Source: Streptomyces globosus (GTDB taxonomy: Bacteria; Actinomycetota; Actinomycetes; Streptomycetales; Streptomycetaceae). From it: a DNA stretch of 64,000 nucleotides. The translations under genes were made by a program, and so were the position numbers. Under the pieces are notes generated by a model, which worked only from the letters and a program-made list of their open reading frames with translations, was not told the DNA's origin and made no database searches. The stretch is taken from positions 3,475,501-3,539,500 of the forward strand of contig NZ_CP030862.1 in NCBI RefSeq assembly GCF_003325375.1. The letters are read 5' to 3'. Positions 31,863 to 41,432 of this stretch are shown here, piece by piece (position 1 is the stretch's first letter; the number at the start of each line of letters is the position of its first letter).

Positions 31863-33479
31863 ATGTTCCGTCGAAGGCCACGCCCCCCGCTCCCGCCGCC
31901 GTCGGGCGGCCCCGCCATGAGCGGGCAGCGCGCCCTGCAGCGCCCGCTCGCCGCCCTGAGCGCCGTCGCCGTCGCCGCCGCGGGCCTGGCCGTGGCCGGA
32001 TCCGTCGCCGCCGGGGCCGCCACCTCGGCGGACGCGGCCGCCAACCTGGTCGCCAACCCCGGCTTCGAGAGCGGCCTGTCCGGCTGGAGCTGCACCGGCG
32101 GCTCCGGTACGGCCGTCGGCAGCCCGGTCCGCTCCGGCAGTTCCGCGCTCAGGGCCGTGCCGAGCGGCCAGGACAACGCCCGGTGCTCCCAGACGGTCGG
32201 CGTCCAGCCCAATTCCGCGTACACCCTGACCGCGCACGTCCAGGGCAGCTACGTCCACCTCGGCGCCACCGGCACCGGACTCACCGGCACCACCTCCGCG
32301 TGGACTCCGAACAGCGCCTCGTACGCACCGCTTACCGTCAGCTTCACCACCGGCCCGAGCACCACCTCCGTCACCGTCCACCTGCACGGCTGGTACGGCC
32401 AGCCCGCCTACCACGCGGACGACGTCTCCCTCACGGGCCCCGGCGGCACGCCCCCGCCCACCAGCCCCCCGCCCACCAGCCCTCCGCCGACGAGCCCGCC
32501 TCCCACCTCCGAGCCGCCCGGCGAGACCTGCCCCCTGAAGCCCAAGCCCGCGGGCAAGGTCCTCCAGGGCTACTGGGAGAACTGGGACGGCGCCGCGAAC
32601 GGAGTCCACCCCGGCATGGGCTGGATCCCCATCACGGACAGCCGGATCGCCGCCCACGGCTACAACGTCGTCAACGCCGCCTTCCCGGTGATCCGCTCCG
32701 ACGGCACCGTCCTGTGGGAGGACGGCATGGACGCCACCGTCAAGGTGGCCACCCCGGCCGAGATGTGCCGGGCCAAGGCCGCCGGCGCGACGATCCTCAT
32801 GTCCATCGGCGGCGCCACCGCCGGCATCGACCTCAGCTCCAGCACCGTCGCCGACCGCTTCGTGGCCACCATCGTCCCGATCCTGAAGAAGTACAACTTC
32901 GACGGGATCGACATCGACATCGAGACCGGCCTGACCGGCAGCGGCGACATCAACACCCTGTCCCCGTCCCAGGCCAACCTCGTCCGCATCATCGACGGCG
33001 TCCTGGCCCGGATGCCCGCCGGCTTCGGCCTGACCATGGCGCCCGAGACCGCGTACGTCACCGGCGGCAGCGTCACCTACGGCTCGATCTGGGGCTCGTA
33101 CCTGCCGATCATCAAGAAGTACGCCGACAACGGCCGCCTGTGGTGGCTGAACATGCAGTACTACAACGGCAGCATGTACGGCTGCTCCGGCGACTCCTAC
33201 CCCGCCGGCACCGTGCAGGGCTTCACCGCCCAGACCACCTGCCTCAACAACGGCCTGGTCATCCAGGGCACCACCATCAAGGTCCCGTACGACAAGCAGG
33301 TCCCCGGCCTCCCGGCCCAGCCCGGCGCGGGCGGCGGCCACATGGCGCCGGGTCTCGTCGGCCAGGCGTGGAACGCCTTCGGCGGCTCCCTCAAGGGCCT
33401 GATGACCTGGTCGGTCAACTGGGACGGCTCAAAGGGCTGGGGCTTCGGCGACAACGTCAAGTCCCTCCAGGGCCGCTGA
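31863..33479 (+). CDS. Secreted GH18 chitinase with carbohydrate-binding module
   Basis: A 538-residue exported enzyme. Signal peptide to about residue 57 (ending ...SADAAAN); CBM-like beta-sandwich (NLVANPGFESGLSGWSCTG) to about residue 190; Pro-Thr-Ser linker of PPPTS repeats at about 196-218; GH18 catalytic domain from about 232. The family motif DGIDIDIE near residue 347 contains the catalytic Glu, and SIGGA precedes it. It hydrolyses chitin to N-acetylglucosamine oligomers, consistent with the DasR-like element in its promoter. Start ATG at 31863 with AAGGGAG upstream. Confidence 0.96.
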   Translation: MFRRRPRPPLPPPSGGPAMSGQRALQRPLAALSAVAVAAAGLAVAGSVAAGAATSADAAANLVANPGFESGLSGWSCTGGSGTAVGSPVRSGSSALRAVPSGQDNARCSQTVGVQPNSAYTLTAHVQGSYVHLGATGTGLTGTTSAWTPNSASYAPLTVSFTTGPSTTSVTVHLHGWYGQPAYHADDVSLTGPGGTPPPTSPPPTSPPPTSPPPTSEPPGETCPLKPKPAGKVLQGYWENWDGAANGVHPGMGWIPITDSRIAAHGYNVVNAAFPVIRSDGTVLWEDGMDATVKVATPAEMCRAKAAGATILMSIGGATAGIDLSSSTVADRFVATIVPILKKYNFDGIDIDIETGLTGSGDINTLSPSQANLVRIIDGVLARMPAGFGLTMAPETAYVTGGSVTYGSIWGSYLPIIKKYADNGRLWWLNMQYYNGSMYGCSGDSYPAGTVQGFTAQTTCLNNGLVIQGTTIKVPYDKQVPGLPAQPGAGGGHMAPGLVGQAWNAFGGSLKGLMTWSVNWDGSKGWGFGDNVKSLQGR

Positions 33480-33514
33480 CGACAACCCGGCCCACGGGCC
33501 CCGTACCGCACCGC

Positions 33515-33547
33515 AGCCGGCCGCTCTCCCTCCGGGGGCGGCCGGCT
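33515..33547 (+). terminator. Chitinase terminator
   Basis: A 10-bp perfect stem AGCCGGCCGC / GCGGCCGGCT with a 13-nt loop, 36 bp after the chitinase stop. Confidence 0.65.
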
Positions 33548-33585
33548 CAGGTGACAATGGACCTCTGCCGCGAGGGGAGACGCCG

Positions 33586-34227
33586 ATGACCACGACAGCG
33601 ACGACGGCGAAGGACCTGTTCCTCACCGCCATGGACCGCCGGTTCGCACCGGAGGTGGGGCAGGGCGACCTGTCGCTGGCCCTCGCCGGGGCGGAACTGC
33701 TCGACCTCCTCGGCGCGAGGGCGCTCACCCTGGACGGCGACCGCGTCGTGCCGGGGGCCGCGGCGGCACTCGGCGACGTCCTGCTGGACGAGGCCTCGGC
33801 CGCGCTCGTGCGGCAGCCGCCGTACGAGCAGGTGGAGGACTGGCTGTGGCGCCGGGGCCGCGACCTCGCGGCGGCCTACCGGCGCGCCCTCCAAGCGGAC
33901 GGCGGACTGTCCGCGCGGCGCAGCGGCCGCCTGGGCCTGGGCGCCGTACGGGTGGAACCGGTCGATTCCCCGGCGCGCGAGCGGGCCGCGGCCCGCCTGG
34001 AAGCGGCGGAACCGGTACTCGGCGCGCTCGCCGCCGCGATCGGCATCGGCATCGCCGCGGACACGGAGGCCGGACAGGCGGCCGTCCCCGCCGCGGCCGC
34101 TCTCGAAGACGAGCCGGTGACGACCGTACTGGCCGCGGTCATGGACGCGGTGATGGAGCTGGAGGCCGTACGCCGGCGGCGCTCCATCGAGGAAGCGGCG
34201 TTCGCGAACATCTGGCGGGCGCCCTGA
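33586..34227 (+). CDS. GPP34 (GOLPH3-like) family protein
   Basis: A 213-residue protein with the GPP34 opening (TAKDLFLTAMDRRFA, then GDLSLALAGAELLDLL) and helical repeats. The eukaryotic relative binds phosphatidylinositol-4-phosphate; in streptomycetes the family is common and of unknown role. It is transcribed after the chitinase gene but separated from it by a terminator. The N-terminus has AGGGGAGACGCCG ahead of the ATG at 33586. Confidence 0.88.
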   Translation: MTTTATTAKDLFLTAMDRRFAPEVGQGDLSLALAGAELLDLLGARALTLDGDRVVPGAAAALGDVLLDEASAALVRQPPYEQVEDWLWRRGRDLAAAYRRALQADGGLSARRSGRLGLGAVRVEPVDSPARERAAARLEAAEPVLGALAAAIGIGIAADTEAGQAAVPAAAALEDEPVTTVLAAVMDAVMELEAVRRRRSIEEAAFANIWRAP

Positions 34228-34403
34228 GCGCCACGCGCGGCTTCCCAGTGCTGTGGCCGGGAAGGTTCACCGGGACACGGCGCCCGGCACGGCGCCTCGC
34301 CGCGTTGGCGGACCGCACACGTACGCCCCGTACGCGCCGCGGCCTGCCGCCTTGCGATGCACCGCACCGGACACCGCGCCCCGGCAAACCTTCCCGGTCA
34401 CGG

Positions 34404-34562
34404 CTAGTCGCCCCCGCCGCCGCAGGACGAGCCGCACGACGACCCGCCTCCCGAGCCGCCGCCGCTCCACCAGCTCTTGCGCCGCTTCGAGCGCCCGCCC
34501 GGAAGCAGGACCTTGAAGCCCACCACGACGATGACCACTGCGATGGCCAGGACGACTTCCAT
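34404..34562 (-). CDS. Small membrane protein with Gly/Ser/Cys-rich tail
   Basis: A 52-residue protein: one N-terminal membrane helix (VVLAIAVVIVVVGFKVLL), a basic stretch (GGRSKRRKSWW), then a low-complexity tail of Gly, Ser and two Cys (SSCGSSCGGGGD). The topology suggests the tail on the cytoplasmic side. The tail resembles those of other small actinobacterial membrane proteins; function unknown. Start ATG at 34562. Confidence 0.6.
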   Translation of the reverse strand: MEVVLAIAVVIVVVGFKVLLPGGRSKRRKSWWSGGGSGGGSSCGSSCGGGGD

Positions 34563-34648
34563 CCTCTGACCCCCCGTTCTTCCTGTGTACCGGTCGTGCA
34601 CGGACGATGCCCCGCGCGGCAGCCCGCCGAAGCCCGGTTTGAGCAAGT

Positions 34649-35695
34649 TCAGAGGTTCGGGCCGCGCTCAGTCCGGCCGGCAGGACGCAGGCTGCGCAGC
34701 AGTTCGTCGCACAGCGCCATCGTGGCGGTGTTGTCCGCCGCCGAGGCCGCCTGCGGGGTGACGTTGGCGACCGCCTCCAGGAAGTGCCGTACCTCTCCGG
34801 CGAACCCCCGCAGGTACAGGTCTTGGTGGCCGCCGGAGGCAGGCGAGTTCACCGAGCGCACGACGACGGTGTCCTCGTCCAGCTCCTGCCAGGCCTCGCC
34901 GCGGCCCGCCCCGGCGCGTCGCGCGTGGTGGTAGGCCACGGCGGACAGGTTCTCGACCCGGGCGAAGCCGCGCTGCCCGGTCACGGTCAGCTCTTCCTGC
35001 TCGCGGCTCCAGGCAGGCACCCCGGCCAGCGTGAGGCTGCCGACCACCCCGCTGCGGAACCGCAGCGTCGCCGCCATGCTGATGTCGGAGCCCCGGGAGT
35101 TGGTGTGCCCGGAGACCTCCGCCACCTCCCCGAACAGCCACCGGACGAGGTCGACCATGTGGACGGCGCCGAACTTCAGGTACGTGTCGTCCCGGAGTGT
35201 GTCCGTCCACGGGCTGAACGCGAAGAACGCATGGAAGGACAGCACCCGCCCGAACGCCGCCTCGTCGGCCATGAGCCCCGCCAGCCGCCGGTAGGCCGGG
35301 GCGTGGCGCTTCATGAACCCGACTGCCACACTGCGCCCCGCCTGCTCCGCGGTGTCCGCGACGCGGCGGGCCTCGGCCTCGTCCATGCCGAGCGGCTTCT
35401 CCGCGAAGACGTGGGCGTCGGCCCGCAGGCAGTCCTCGGTGACGGCGGCCTGGTCCTCGGGGGCGACGCTGACGAACACCGCGTCCAGGCCGTCCTCGGC
35501 GAGCATCCGCCGGTGGTCGCCGTGCCCGCGGGCCGCCCCGTGCAGGGCTGCGGCGCGGGCGGCCGCGGCGCGGTCGCGGGTGGCGATGCTCGTGAGCCGG
35601 CCGCCGGCCAGTCCGAGGGCCGGATAGAGGTTGGCGCGGGCGTGCCGTCCGTGCCCGATGAAGCCGATCCGCAGGTCCTCGATGCGCCGGGCCAT
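34649..35695 (-). CDS. Gfo/Idh/MocA family oxidoreductase
   Basis: A 348-residue NAD(P)-dependent dehydrogenase. The Rossmann fold begins at LRIGFIGHGRHARANLYPAL, and the conserved AEKPLG motif with the coenzyme-contacting Lys lies at about residue 98. The C-terminal alpha/beta domain (KFGAVHMVDLVRWLFGEV) supplies the catalytic His. These enzymes oxidise or epimerise sugars and inositols; this substrate is unknown. Downstream of adenosine deaminase on the same strand but separated by a hairpin. Confidence 0.9.
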   Translation of the reverse strand: MARRIEDLRIGFIGHGRHARANLYPALGLAGGRLTSIATRDRAAAARAAALHGAARGHGDHRRMLAEDGLDAVFVSVAPEDQAAVTEDCLRADAHVFAEKPLGMDEAEARRVADTAEQAGRSVAVGFMKRHAPAYRRLAGLMADEAAFGRVLSFHAFFAFSPWTDTLRDDTYLKFGAVHMVDLVRWLFGEVAEVSGHTNSRGSDISMAATLRFRSGVVGSLTLAGVPAWSREQEELTVTGQRGFARVENLSAVAYHHARRAGAGRGEAWQELDEDTVVVRSVNSPASGGHQDLYLRGFAGEVRHFLEAVANVTPQAASAADNTATMALCDELLRSLRPAGRTERGPNL

Positions 35696-35728
35696 CGTCC
35701 GTCCTCCCACAGGGCCTGGATGGGACTG

Positions 35729-35756
35729 CCGGCCGCCCCGTGGGAGGGGCGGCCGG
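35729..35756 (-). terminator. Adenosine deaminase terminator
   Basis: CCGGCCGCCCC / GGGGCGGCCGG, an 11-bp stem with a 6-nt loop, 10 bp after the adenosine deaminase stop. Confidence 0.65.
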
Positions 35757-35766
35757 TCCGTCGGGG

Positions 35767-36843
35767 TCAGGCGTGCGCCGCGTACGCGGGCAGCACCACG
35801 TCGGCGATGAGCGCCTCGCGCTCCGCCAGGGGGATGAAGGCGCTCTCCAGCGCGTCGACGGTGACCGCGCGCAGGTCGTCCAGGGTCCAGCCGGCCTCGT
35901 CCACCAGCAGCGACATCTCGCGGGTCATCGACGTGCCGGACACGAGCCGGTTGTCGGTGTTGACGGTCACGCGGAAGCCGAGCCTGCGCAGTTCGGTGAT
36001 CGGGTGGGTCGCGATCGACGCGGCGGCGCCGGTCTGGAGGTTGGAGGTGGGGCACATCTCCAGGGCGATCCGGCGGTCGCGTATCCAGGACGCCAGACGC
36101 CCCATCCGGCCGTCGGCGATGTCGTCGGTGATGCGGACGCCGTGCCCGATGCGCAGCGCGCCGCAGGTCTGTACCGCCTGGTGGATGCTGGGCAGGCCGT
36201 GGGCCTCGCCGGCGTGGATGGTGAAGGGCACGCTCTCGGAGCGCAGGTGCGCGAACGCGGCCAGGTGGTCGGCCGGCGGGAAGCCGTCCTCGGCGCCCGC
36301 GATGTCGAAGCCGACGACGCCGGCATCCCGGTAGGCCACGGCCAGGTCGGCGATCTCGCGGGTCCGGTCGAACATGCGCATGCCGCACAGCAGGGTGCCC
36401 ACCCGGACGGGGGTGCCGTCCGCGGCGGCCTTGGCCATGCCGGTGGCGAGGCCTTCCTGGACCGCCTCCACGACCTCGTTCAGGGTGAGCCCGCCCCGCA
36501 CCATCAGCTCGGGCGCGTACCGCACCTCGCCGTAGACGACGCCGTCCGCGGCGAGGTCGAGGACGTACTCCTCGGCGGTCCGCAGCAGGCCCTCGCGGTG
36601 CTGCATCACGGCGAGGGTGTGCTCGAAGGTACCGATGTACCGGACGAGGTCGCCGGAGCCTGCGGCCTCGACGTACCAGGCGGCGAGCTCGGCGGGGTCG
36701 GTGGTCGGCAGCCGGTGGCCGACGGACGCGGCGAGCTCGACCAGGGTCGCGGGGCGCAGGCCGCCGTCGAGGTGGTCGTGGAGCACGGCCTTGGGCAGCC
36801 GGGCGATGGTGTCGGGCGACAGGGAGGTGACGGTGCTGGTCAT
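35767..36843 (-). CDS. add: Adenosine deaminase
   Basis: A 358-residue amidohydrolase that converts adenosine to inosine. Metal ligands and catalytic residues are visible: VLHDHLDGG (H22, H24), [10 protein letters not shown] (His and catalytic Glu), RIGHGVRI and TVNTDNR (Asp). It is full length for the bacterial enzyme. Streptomycetes usually have several copies. Start ATG at 36843. A possible promoter lies at 36950-36978 (TTGCCC, 17-bp spacer, TAACTT on the minus strand), near an ATACGTAT palindrome. Confidence 0.93.
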   Translation of the reverse strand: MTSTVTSLSPDTIARLPKAVLHDHLDGGLRPATLVELAASVGHRLPTTDPAELAAWYVEAAGSGDLVRYIGTFEHTLAVMQHREGLLRTAEEYVLDLAADGVVYGEVRYAPELMVRGGLTLNEVVEAVQEGLATGMAKAAADGTPVRVGTLLCGMRMFDRTREIADLAVAYRDAGVVGFDIAGAEDGFPPADHLAAFAHLRSESVPFTIHAGEAHGLPSIHQAVQTCGALRIGHGVRITDDIADGRMGRLASWIRDRRIALEMCPTSNLQTGAAASIATHPITELRRLGFRVTVNTDNRLVSGTSMTREMSLLVDEAGWTLDDLRAVTVDALESAFIPLAEREALIADVVLPAYAAHA

Positions 36844-37344
36844 GCCTGGTTTCTCGGTGCGGCGACGGATCGCGGGGGGCGGGCTGACGGGCGCGCCGGG
36901 AAGGCCGGGCCCGCGTTGCGCAGGCCGCCGGGCCTCCTCGACGCGGGTCAAGTTATACGTATTACGAATGCGGGGCAAGGGCCGCCCCGAGAGGGCGGGG
37001 CGCGTCGGCGGCCCTGCCGCCGACGCGACGCCCGCCGACGCTGCTGCCGCCGCGTCCGGCCCGGGTCACACCCGCGTGCAGGTGGCGCCGGTGACGGCGT
37101 CCAGGGCCGCGTCGGCAACGGCGGCGCGGGGATGTGGGAGGGCGGCGCCGGAGGCGGTACGCCCCCTGCGCCGGCCCCGAGGCGGTGCGCCCGCCGTCCG
37201 GGCCGGCGTACCGAACCCTGTGCACGGCATGCCGGTTGCGCCATGCTGAGCGCATGCACCCAGTCCCCGGCACCGCCCGTACGGCCCGCACCGAGGCGCG
37301 AGCCGTGCCGTCCCCGGTCCCCGCGCAGGGCGGATAGGCCGCCC
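36844..37344. other. Intergenic region upstream of adenosine deaminase
   Basis: About 500 bp. The 36950-36970 stretch (AAGTTATACGTATTACGAAT) is markedly AT-rich with an 8-bp palindrome ATACGTAT, probably the adenosine deaminase promoter/operator. The rest is GC-rich, with open frames that look like shadows. No gene supported. Confidence 0.4.
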
Positions 37345-37611
37345 ATGCCCGGATACCGGTGCGCGGCATGCGGCCACCAGCGGATCGTCCACTCCGTCCT
37401 GCGCGGCGGCAGCTGCCGGGGCAGCCTCTCCTGCGAGTGCCGCGAGAGCCGCGCGGGCATTCCCGCCGCGCCGCGCCCGGCCGCGGCCCCTCAGGAGCCG
37501 TCGGAGCCGGAATGCGCCGCCTGCCGGTCACCCTTCGGCGCGTGCCGGTGCGACTCCTGGTGGGCCCGCGACGACGGCCGGCACGGCCCCTGCGGCGGAT
37601 GCGGCGGGTAG
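37345..37611 (+). CDS. Cysteine-rich small protein, possible zinc ribbon
   Basis: An 88-residue protein with 13 cysteines arranged as CAAC near the N-terminus, SCRGSLSCECRES, CAACRSPFGACRC and a terminal CGGCGG. Two zinc-ribbon-like clusters separated by a Pro/Ala linker are likely. No family recognised. Coding is supported by the regular Cys spacing; the ribosome site is weak. Confidence 0.5.
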   Translation: MPGYRCAACGHQRIVHSVLRGGSCRGSLSCECRESRAGIPAAPRPAAAPQEPSEPECAACRSPFGACRCDSWWARDDGRHGPCGGCGG

Positions 37612-37644
37612 GCGTCCCGGCCGCACCGCCGCGGGTGCCGCCCG

Positions 37645-39141
37645 TCAGCGGCCGTCGATCAGCGCCTCCGCCAGCACCGGCGAGAACGCGCCGGCCGGCG
37701 GCGAACCCGCCGGGCACTCGGCGGAGTTGCCGTCCGAGTCGCCGGGGTTCTTGAGCCACAGCTGGTACTCGGCGCCGCCCGCGCTGCCGGCCCGCGAGGT
37801 CACGCCCAGCTTGCGCTTGCCCGGGTTGCAGAACCCGACGTGGCCGCTGCCCGGATCGCCGGGGACGACGTACCCGCCGTTGCCGTTGCGGGCGGTGTCG
37901 ACCACCCAGCGGCTGGTCACCCCGAAGTCGGCCTTCAGCCGGGCCGCCAGGCGCTTGCCGTAGTCGTCGGCGACGGCCGTCGCGTCGAAGTTCGCCACGT
38001 TGACCGACACGCCGCGCGCCGCTGCGACACCCGAGCGGTCGAGCAGGTACGCCATCCGCTCCAGGCCTATGCCCTGCGTGCCGCTCAGGTCCGGGCCGAG
38101 CGTCCAGGTGGCGTTGCCGGCGTCCAGGTACGTCTGCACGAAGCCGCCCTGGTCCCGCAGCCGCTGGGTCGCGTACCGGAGCATGTCGAAGCGCTCCTCG
38201 GCGGCGCCCTTCATGCACGCGTCGTCGGAGGACTGGGCCACGGCGTCCGGCTCCAGCACGACGACCGCCGGGCGGCCCGCGATGCCCTGCGCGAACTTGT
38301 CGATCCACGCCTTGTACGCGGCCGGAGAGCCCGCGCCGCCGGAGGAGGCGCCGCCGCAGTCCCGGCCCGGGATGTTGTAGGCGACCAGCACCGGCAGCCG
38401 GCCCTGCGCCGCCGCGGCGCCCACGTGGTCCGACACCTCCGTCTGGATGCCGGTGGCGGGATCCCGGTCGGCGTCCCAGTCCCCGAACCACTTCGACGTG
38501 TTGTGGTCCGCGACGGCCGCCTTGATCTTCGCGGCGCGCGGGTCGCCCGGGTTGCCCGCGACCCAGGCCGCCGCATTGTTGGCCGGGTCGACGTAGAAGC
38601 CCTCGCGGGCAGTGGAGGTGGTCAGCGAGACGTTGTCGAGGGTGATGGCCGTTGTGGCCGGCTGCCCGCCGATCTGGAAGTTCAGGGCCCCGGTGGCGGT
38701 GTCGATACCGGAGGTGAACGTCCAGGTGAAGCGCTTGGAGACGGTCGCCAGGTCGACCGTGCGGTCGAGCGCCGCCGTGTAGGGGGCGCCACCGAGCTGC
38801 GCCGTCGCGCGCAGTCTCGCCGGCGCGGACGCCTTGGCGTCGAAGGACAGTGTGTACGTCGCCCCCCGGCGCAGCCGGAGGCCGTTCTGGCCGACGATGG
38901 CGTCCCACGGGTTCTGCGTCCCGCCGGTGGCGGTCGCGGTGAGGGCGCCGCCGGCGGAGGCGATGGACGCGCCGGCGGACCACCAGCCGGCGGTGCCGGC
39001 GGCGAAGGTGCCGTTGGCCGCCAACTCGCCGTAGACCGGCTGAGGGTCGGCCGCCGAGGCGGACGGGGCGGTCGAGGCGAGGAGGGCGGCGGCCAGTGCG
39101 GGACTGGCGGCTGCGCGGAGCAGTCTGCGTGCGGTCGTCAT
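37645..39141 (-). CDS. Secreted GH6 cellulase with N-terminal carbohydrate-binding module
   Basis: A 498-residue exported beta-1,4-glucanase. Signal peptide MTTARRLLRAAASPALAAAL... with cleavage near SASAADP. A CBM4/9-like beta-sandwich covers about residues 35-175 (GTFAAGTAGWW; FTWTFTSGIDTATGALNFQIGG). The GH6 barrel follows (SKWFGDWD; VVLEPDAVAQ with catalytic Asp near residue 298; YLDAGNATWT; KNPGDSDG). AAGGAGG stands 8 nt ahead of the ATG at 39141. No CebR-type box is visible in the 160 bp upstream. Confidence 0.94.
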   Translation of the reverse strand: MTTARRLLRAAASPALAAALLASTAPSASAADPQPVYGELAANGTFAAGTAGWWSAGASIASAGGALTATATGGTQNPWDAIVGQNGLRLRRGATYTLSFDAKASAPARLRATAQLGGAPYTAALDRTVDLATVSKRFTWTFTSGIDTATGALNFQIGGQPATTAITLDNVSLTTSTAREGFYVDPANNAAAWVAGNPGDPRAAKIKAAVADHNTSKWFGDWDADRDPATGIQTEVSDHVGAAAAQGRLPVLVAYNIPGRDCGGASSGGAGSPAAYKAWIDKFAQGIAGRPAVVVLEPDAVAQSSDDACMKGAAEERFDMLRYATQRLRDQGGFVQTYLDAGNATWTLGPDLSGTQGIGLERMAYLLDRSGVAAARGVSVNVANFDATAVADDYGKRLAARLKADFGVTSRWVVDTARNGNGGYVVPGDPGSGHVGFCNPGKRKLGVTSRAGSAGGAEYQLWLKNPGDSDGNSAECPAGSPPAGAFSPVLAEALIDGR

Positions 39142-39466
39142 GGTGGAACGGCCTCCTTCGGTCGCGGTGGGGGCCGGCCTGAACGGCGCGGGGGCACAGC
39201 CGGGCCGGGTCCCCCCTCGTGTGCCTGCCCGAGGCAGGCGCACGGACCCCACACCCATGATCACTGGACCGCGGGCCGCGACGCGACCCGGGCCGGTCAC
39301 GCCTCCCTCTCAAATCCCCTGGCGGAGGCCCGAGTTCGCCGGCGGGCGATGTGGCGCAGCTCTCACCCCTTCCGCCGCCTGCGGCAACCCTTCCGCGCCC
39401 GGCGGCAACCGGGGGACGACAGACAGCAGTTCCCGACAGCCGCTCCCCCCGAAGGAGAACCACCCC
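39142..39466. other. Divergent intergenic region
   Basis: About 325 bp between the GH6 cellulase and the broken pectate lyase. It contains an imperfect hairpin around 39221-39243 (GTGCCTGCC...GGCAGGCGCAC) and GAAGGAG just before 39467. No additional gene seen. Confidence 0.4.
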
Positions 39467-40241
39467 GTGACCCTTCCCTCCGACCGCCGCTTCCCCCGCC
39501 GCCGCCTGGTCCTCGCGTCCGCGGGCGCTCGCCGCCGTCGCCGGCCTCGGCGTGCTGCCCTTCGCCACCCGCGCGGACGCGGGCACCCCCGACCTCGCGC
39601 GCACCGCCCTCGCCGCCCGCGACGGCTGGGCGTCGAGCGGCTCGGGCACCACCGGCGGGCAGGCCGCCGACGCGGCGCACGACACAACGGTCACCACCCG
39701 GGCCGAGCTGGTCAAGGCGCTCCGCGCCGGCCCATCCGGAGCCCCGAGGATCATCCGGATCAAGGGGCGGATCGACGCCAAAACCGACGACCAGGGCCGC
39801 CGGCTCGACTGCGCCGACTACGCGAAGGGCACCGGCTACACGCTCGCCGCCTACCTGAAGGCGTACGACCCCGCCGTCTGGGGCCGCTCCGAACTGCCCG
39901 CCGGCGCCCAGGAGCCGGCGCGGGCGGCCGCCCAGGCCCGGCAGGCCGAACGCATCGCCATCGCCGTGCCGTCGAACACCACCGTCGTCGGCGTGCCCGG
40001 CACCGACGCGGGCATCAACGGCGGCAGCCTCCTGGTGCAGAAGGCCGACAACGCCGTCTACCGGTGGACCCCCAAGCCGGGCCGCACCGTCCCCCCGGGG
40101 GAGCACGTCTTCGCCGTCCAGTACAACCACGCCCGGGGCCCGCGGGCCCCGGGCGCCGACACGTACACCGCGACGGCCGCCACCGCCGGAGGGCGGCAGC
40201 ACACAGTCACCGGCCCGGTCCGCGCACCGGGCGGAGGCTGA
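39467..40241 (+). pseudogene. Pectate lyase, frameshifted and truncated
   Basis: GTG at 39467 with GAAGGAGAAC upstream opens a signal peptide (TLPSDRRFPRRRLVLASAG). It loses frame near 39530 and resumes one base off as LAAVAGLGVLPFATRADAG. The mature part follows pectate lyase family 1 (WASSGSGTTGG; TVTTRAELVKAL; PSNTTVVGVPGTDAGINGGS) up to LLVQKADN near 40052. The sequence then switches to an unrelated tail (VYRWTPKPGRTVPPGEHVFA...). The catalytic calcium-binding half of the enzyme is therefore absent. Single frameshift plus 3' replacement. Confidence 0.8.
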
Positions 40242-40245
40242 CCCC

Positions 40246-41349
40246 CTACCCGGAGCCCCGGCCCTCGCCCAGCCGGACGGCGAGGGCGGCGACGTCGTCG
40301 TCGAGGCGGCCCCGGCTGTAGCGCAGCAGGTCGCCGTGGAGGGCGGCGAGCAGCTCGCGGGGCGGCGTCTGCGGCTGTCGGCGCATCCAGGCCGCCAGCG
40401 GGAAGAACTCGCCGTCGCGGGAGCGGGCCTCGGCGATCCCGTCGGTGTAGAGGAGCAGCAGGTCGCCGGGGGAGAGGTCGAAGGTGTCCACGGTGTAGTG
40501 CTGGCCGATCAGCTCCGCCAGGCTGAGCAGCGGCGACGGCGAGTCGGGTTCCAGAACGCGGAGCTCCCTCCGGTTCAGGATCAGCGGCGGCGGGTGCCCG
40601 CAGTTGAGGATGCGGATGCGTCCCCCCTCGTGCGGGATCTCGGCGAGGAGCGCGGTGGCGAAGCGCTCCATGGGGCCATCCGGGGGAAAGGCGGCGTTGT
40701 AGCGGGCGCTGCTGGCATCCAGCCTGCGCGCGACGTCGACCAGATCGGCCTCGCCGTACGCGGCCTCCCGGAAGGCGTTGACGATGGCCGCCGCGGCGCC
40801 CACCGCCGGGAGGCCCTTGCCGCGGACGTCCCCGATCAGCAGCCGGACCCCGTACGGGGTGTCCACCACCTCGTAGAAGTCCCCGCCGATGCTGGCCTCC
40901 GCTGCGGCCGCCAGGTACAGCGACTCGATCTCGACGTTCCCGAAGCGGCGCGGCAGGGGGCTCAGCACCACCTGCTGTGCCGCGTCCGCCACGAGGCGCA
41001 CCTGGAAGAGGGTGCGCTCCCGCTGAAGCCGGGCGTGGCTGCCGTACGCGGCAGCCACGGTGACCGCGATGATCCCCGCGGCCGTCCACCACGTCCCCAG
41101 GTCGGGGAAGACGAAGCCGAGGCCGATCATCAGGAGGAGGCACACCGTCCCGAGCAGGACGGTGGGCAGGACCGGCCACATGGCGGCGGCGAGGGCCGGG
41201 GCCGCCGGCAGGAGGCGGCTGAAGGCCATCTCCGGCGGCGTGGCGTAGGCCAGGCCGGCGATGACGACGGTCAGGATGACCGGCGACAGCCGCACAAGCC
41301 TTCCCGGGCCGGGGCGCCGACGGGGCTGCGGCCGTCCGGTCTCGATCAC
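40246..41349 (-). CDS. Membrane PP2C/SpoIIE-type phosphatase
   Basis: A 367-residue protein. An N-terminal region of about four hydrophobic helices (residues 20-105) precedes a SpoIIE/RsbU phosphatase domain. Metal-binding motifs: GGDFYEV, LIGDVRGKGLPA, GHPPPLIL, LLLYTDGIAE and LDDDVAAL. Such phosphatases dephosphorylate anti-anti-sigma factors to activate alternative sigma factors. The ligand sensed by the membrane part is unknown. ATG at 41349. Confidence 0.9.
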   Translation of the reverse strand: MIETGRPQPRRRPGPGRLVRLSPVILTVVIAGLAYATPPEMAFSRLLPAAPALAAAMWPVLPTVLLGTVCLLLMIGLGFVFPDLGTWWTAAGIIAVTVAAAYGSHARLQRERTLFQVRLVADAAQQVVLSPLPRRFGNVEIESLYLAAAAEASIGGDFYEVVDTPYGVRLLIGDVRGKGLPAVGAAAAIVNAFREAAYGEADLVDVARRLDASSARYNAAFPPDGPMERFATALLAEIPHEGGRIRILNCGHPPPLILNRRELRVLEPDSPSPLLSLAELIGQHYTVDTFDLSPGDLLLLYTDGIAEARSRDGEFFPLAAWMRRQPQTPPRELLAALHGDLLRYSRGRLDDDVAALAVRLGEGRGSG

Positions 41350-41432
41350 ATCTACAGACTATCCATGCAAAGAGGACAAAGCGCCCCGGCGAGGCCGCGC
41401 AACCCCGTCTGAAATCGAACGTATGAGTGAAA

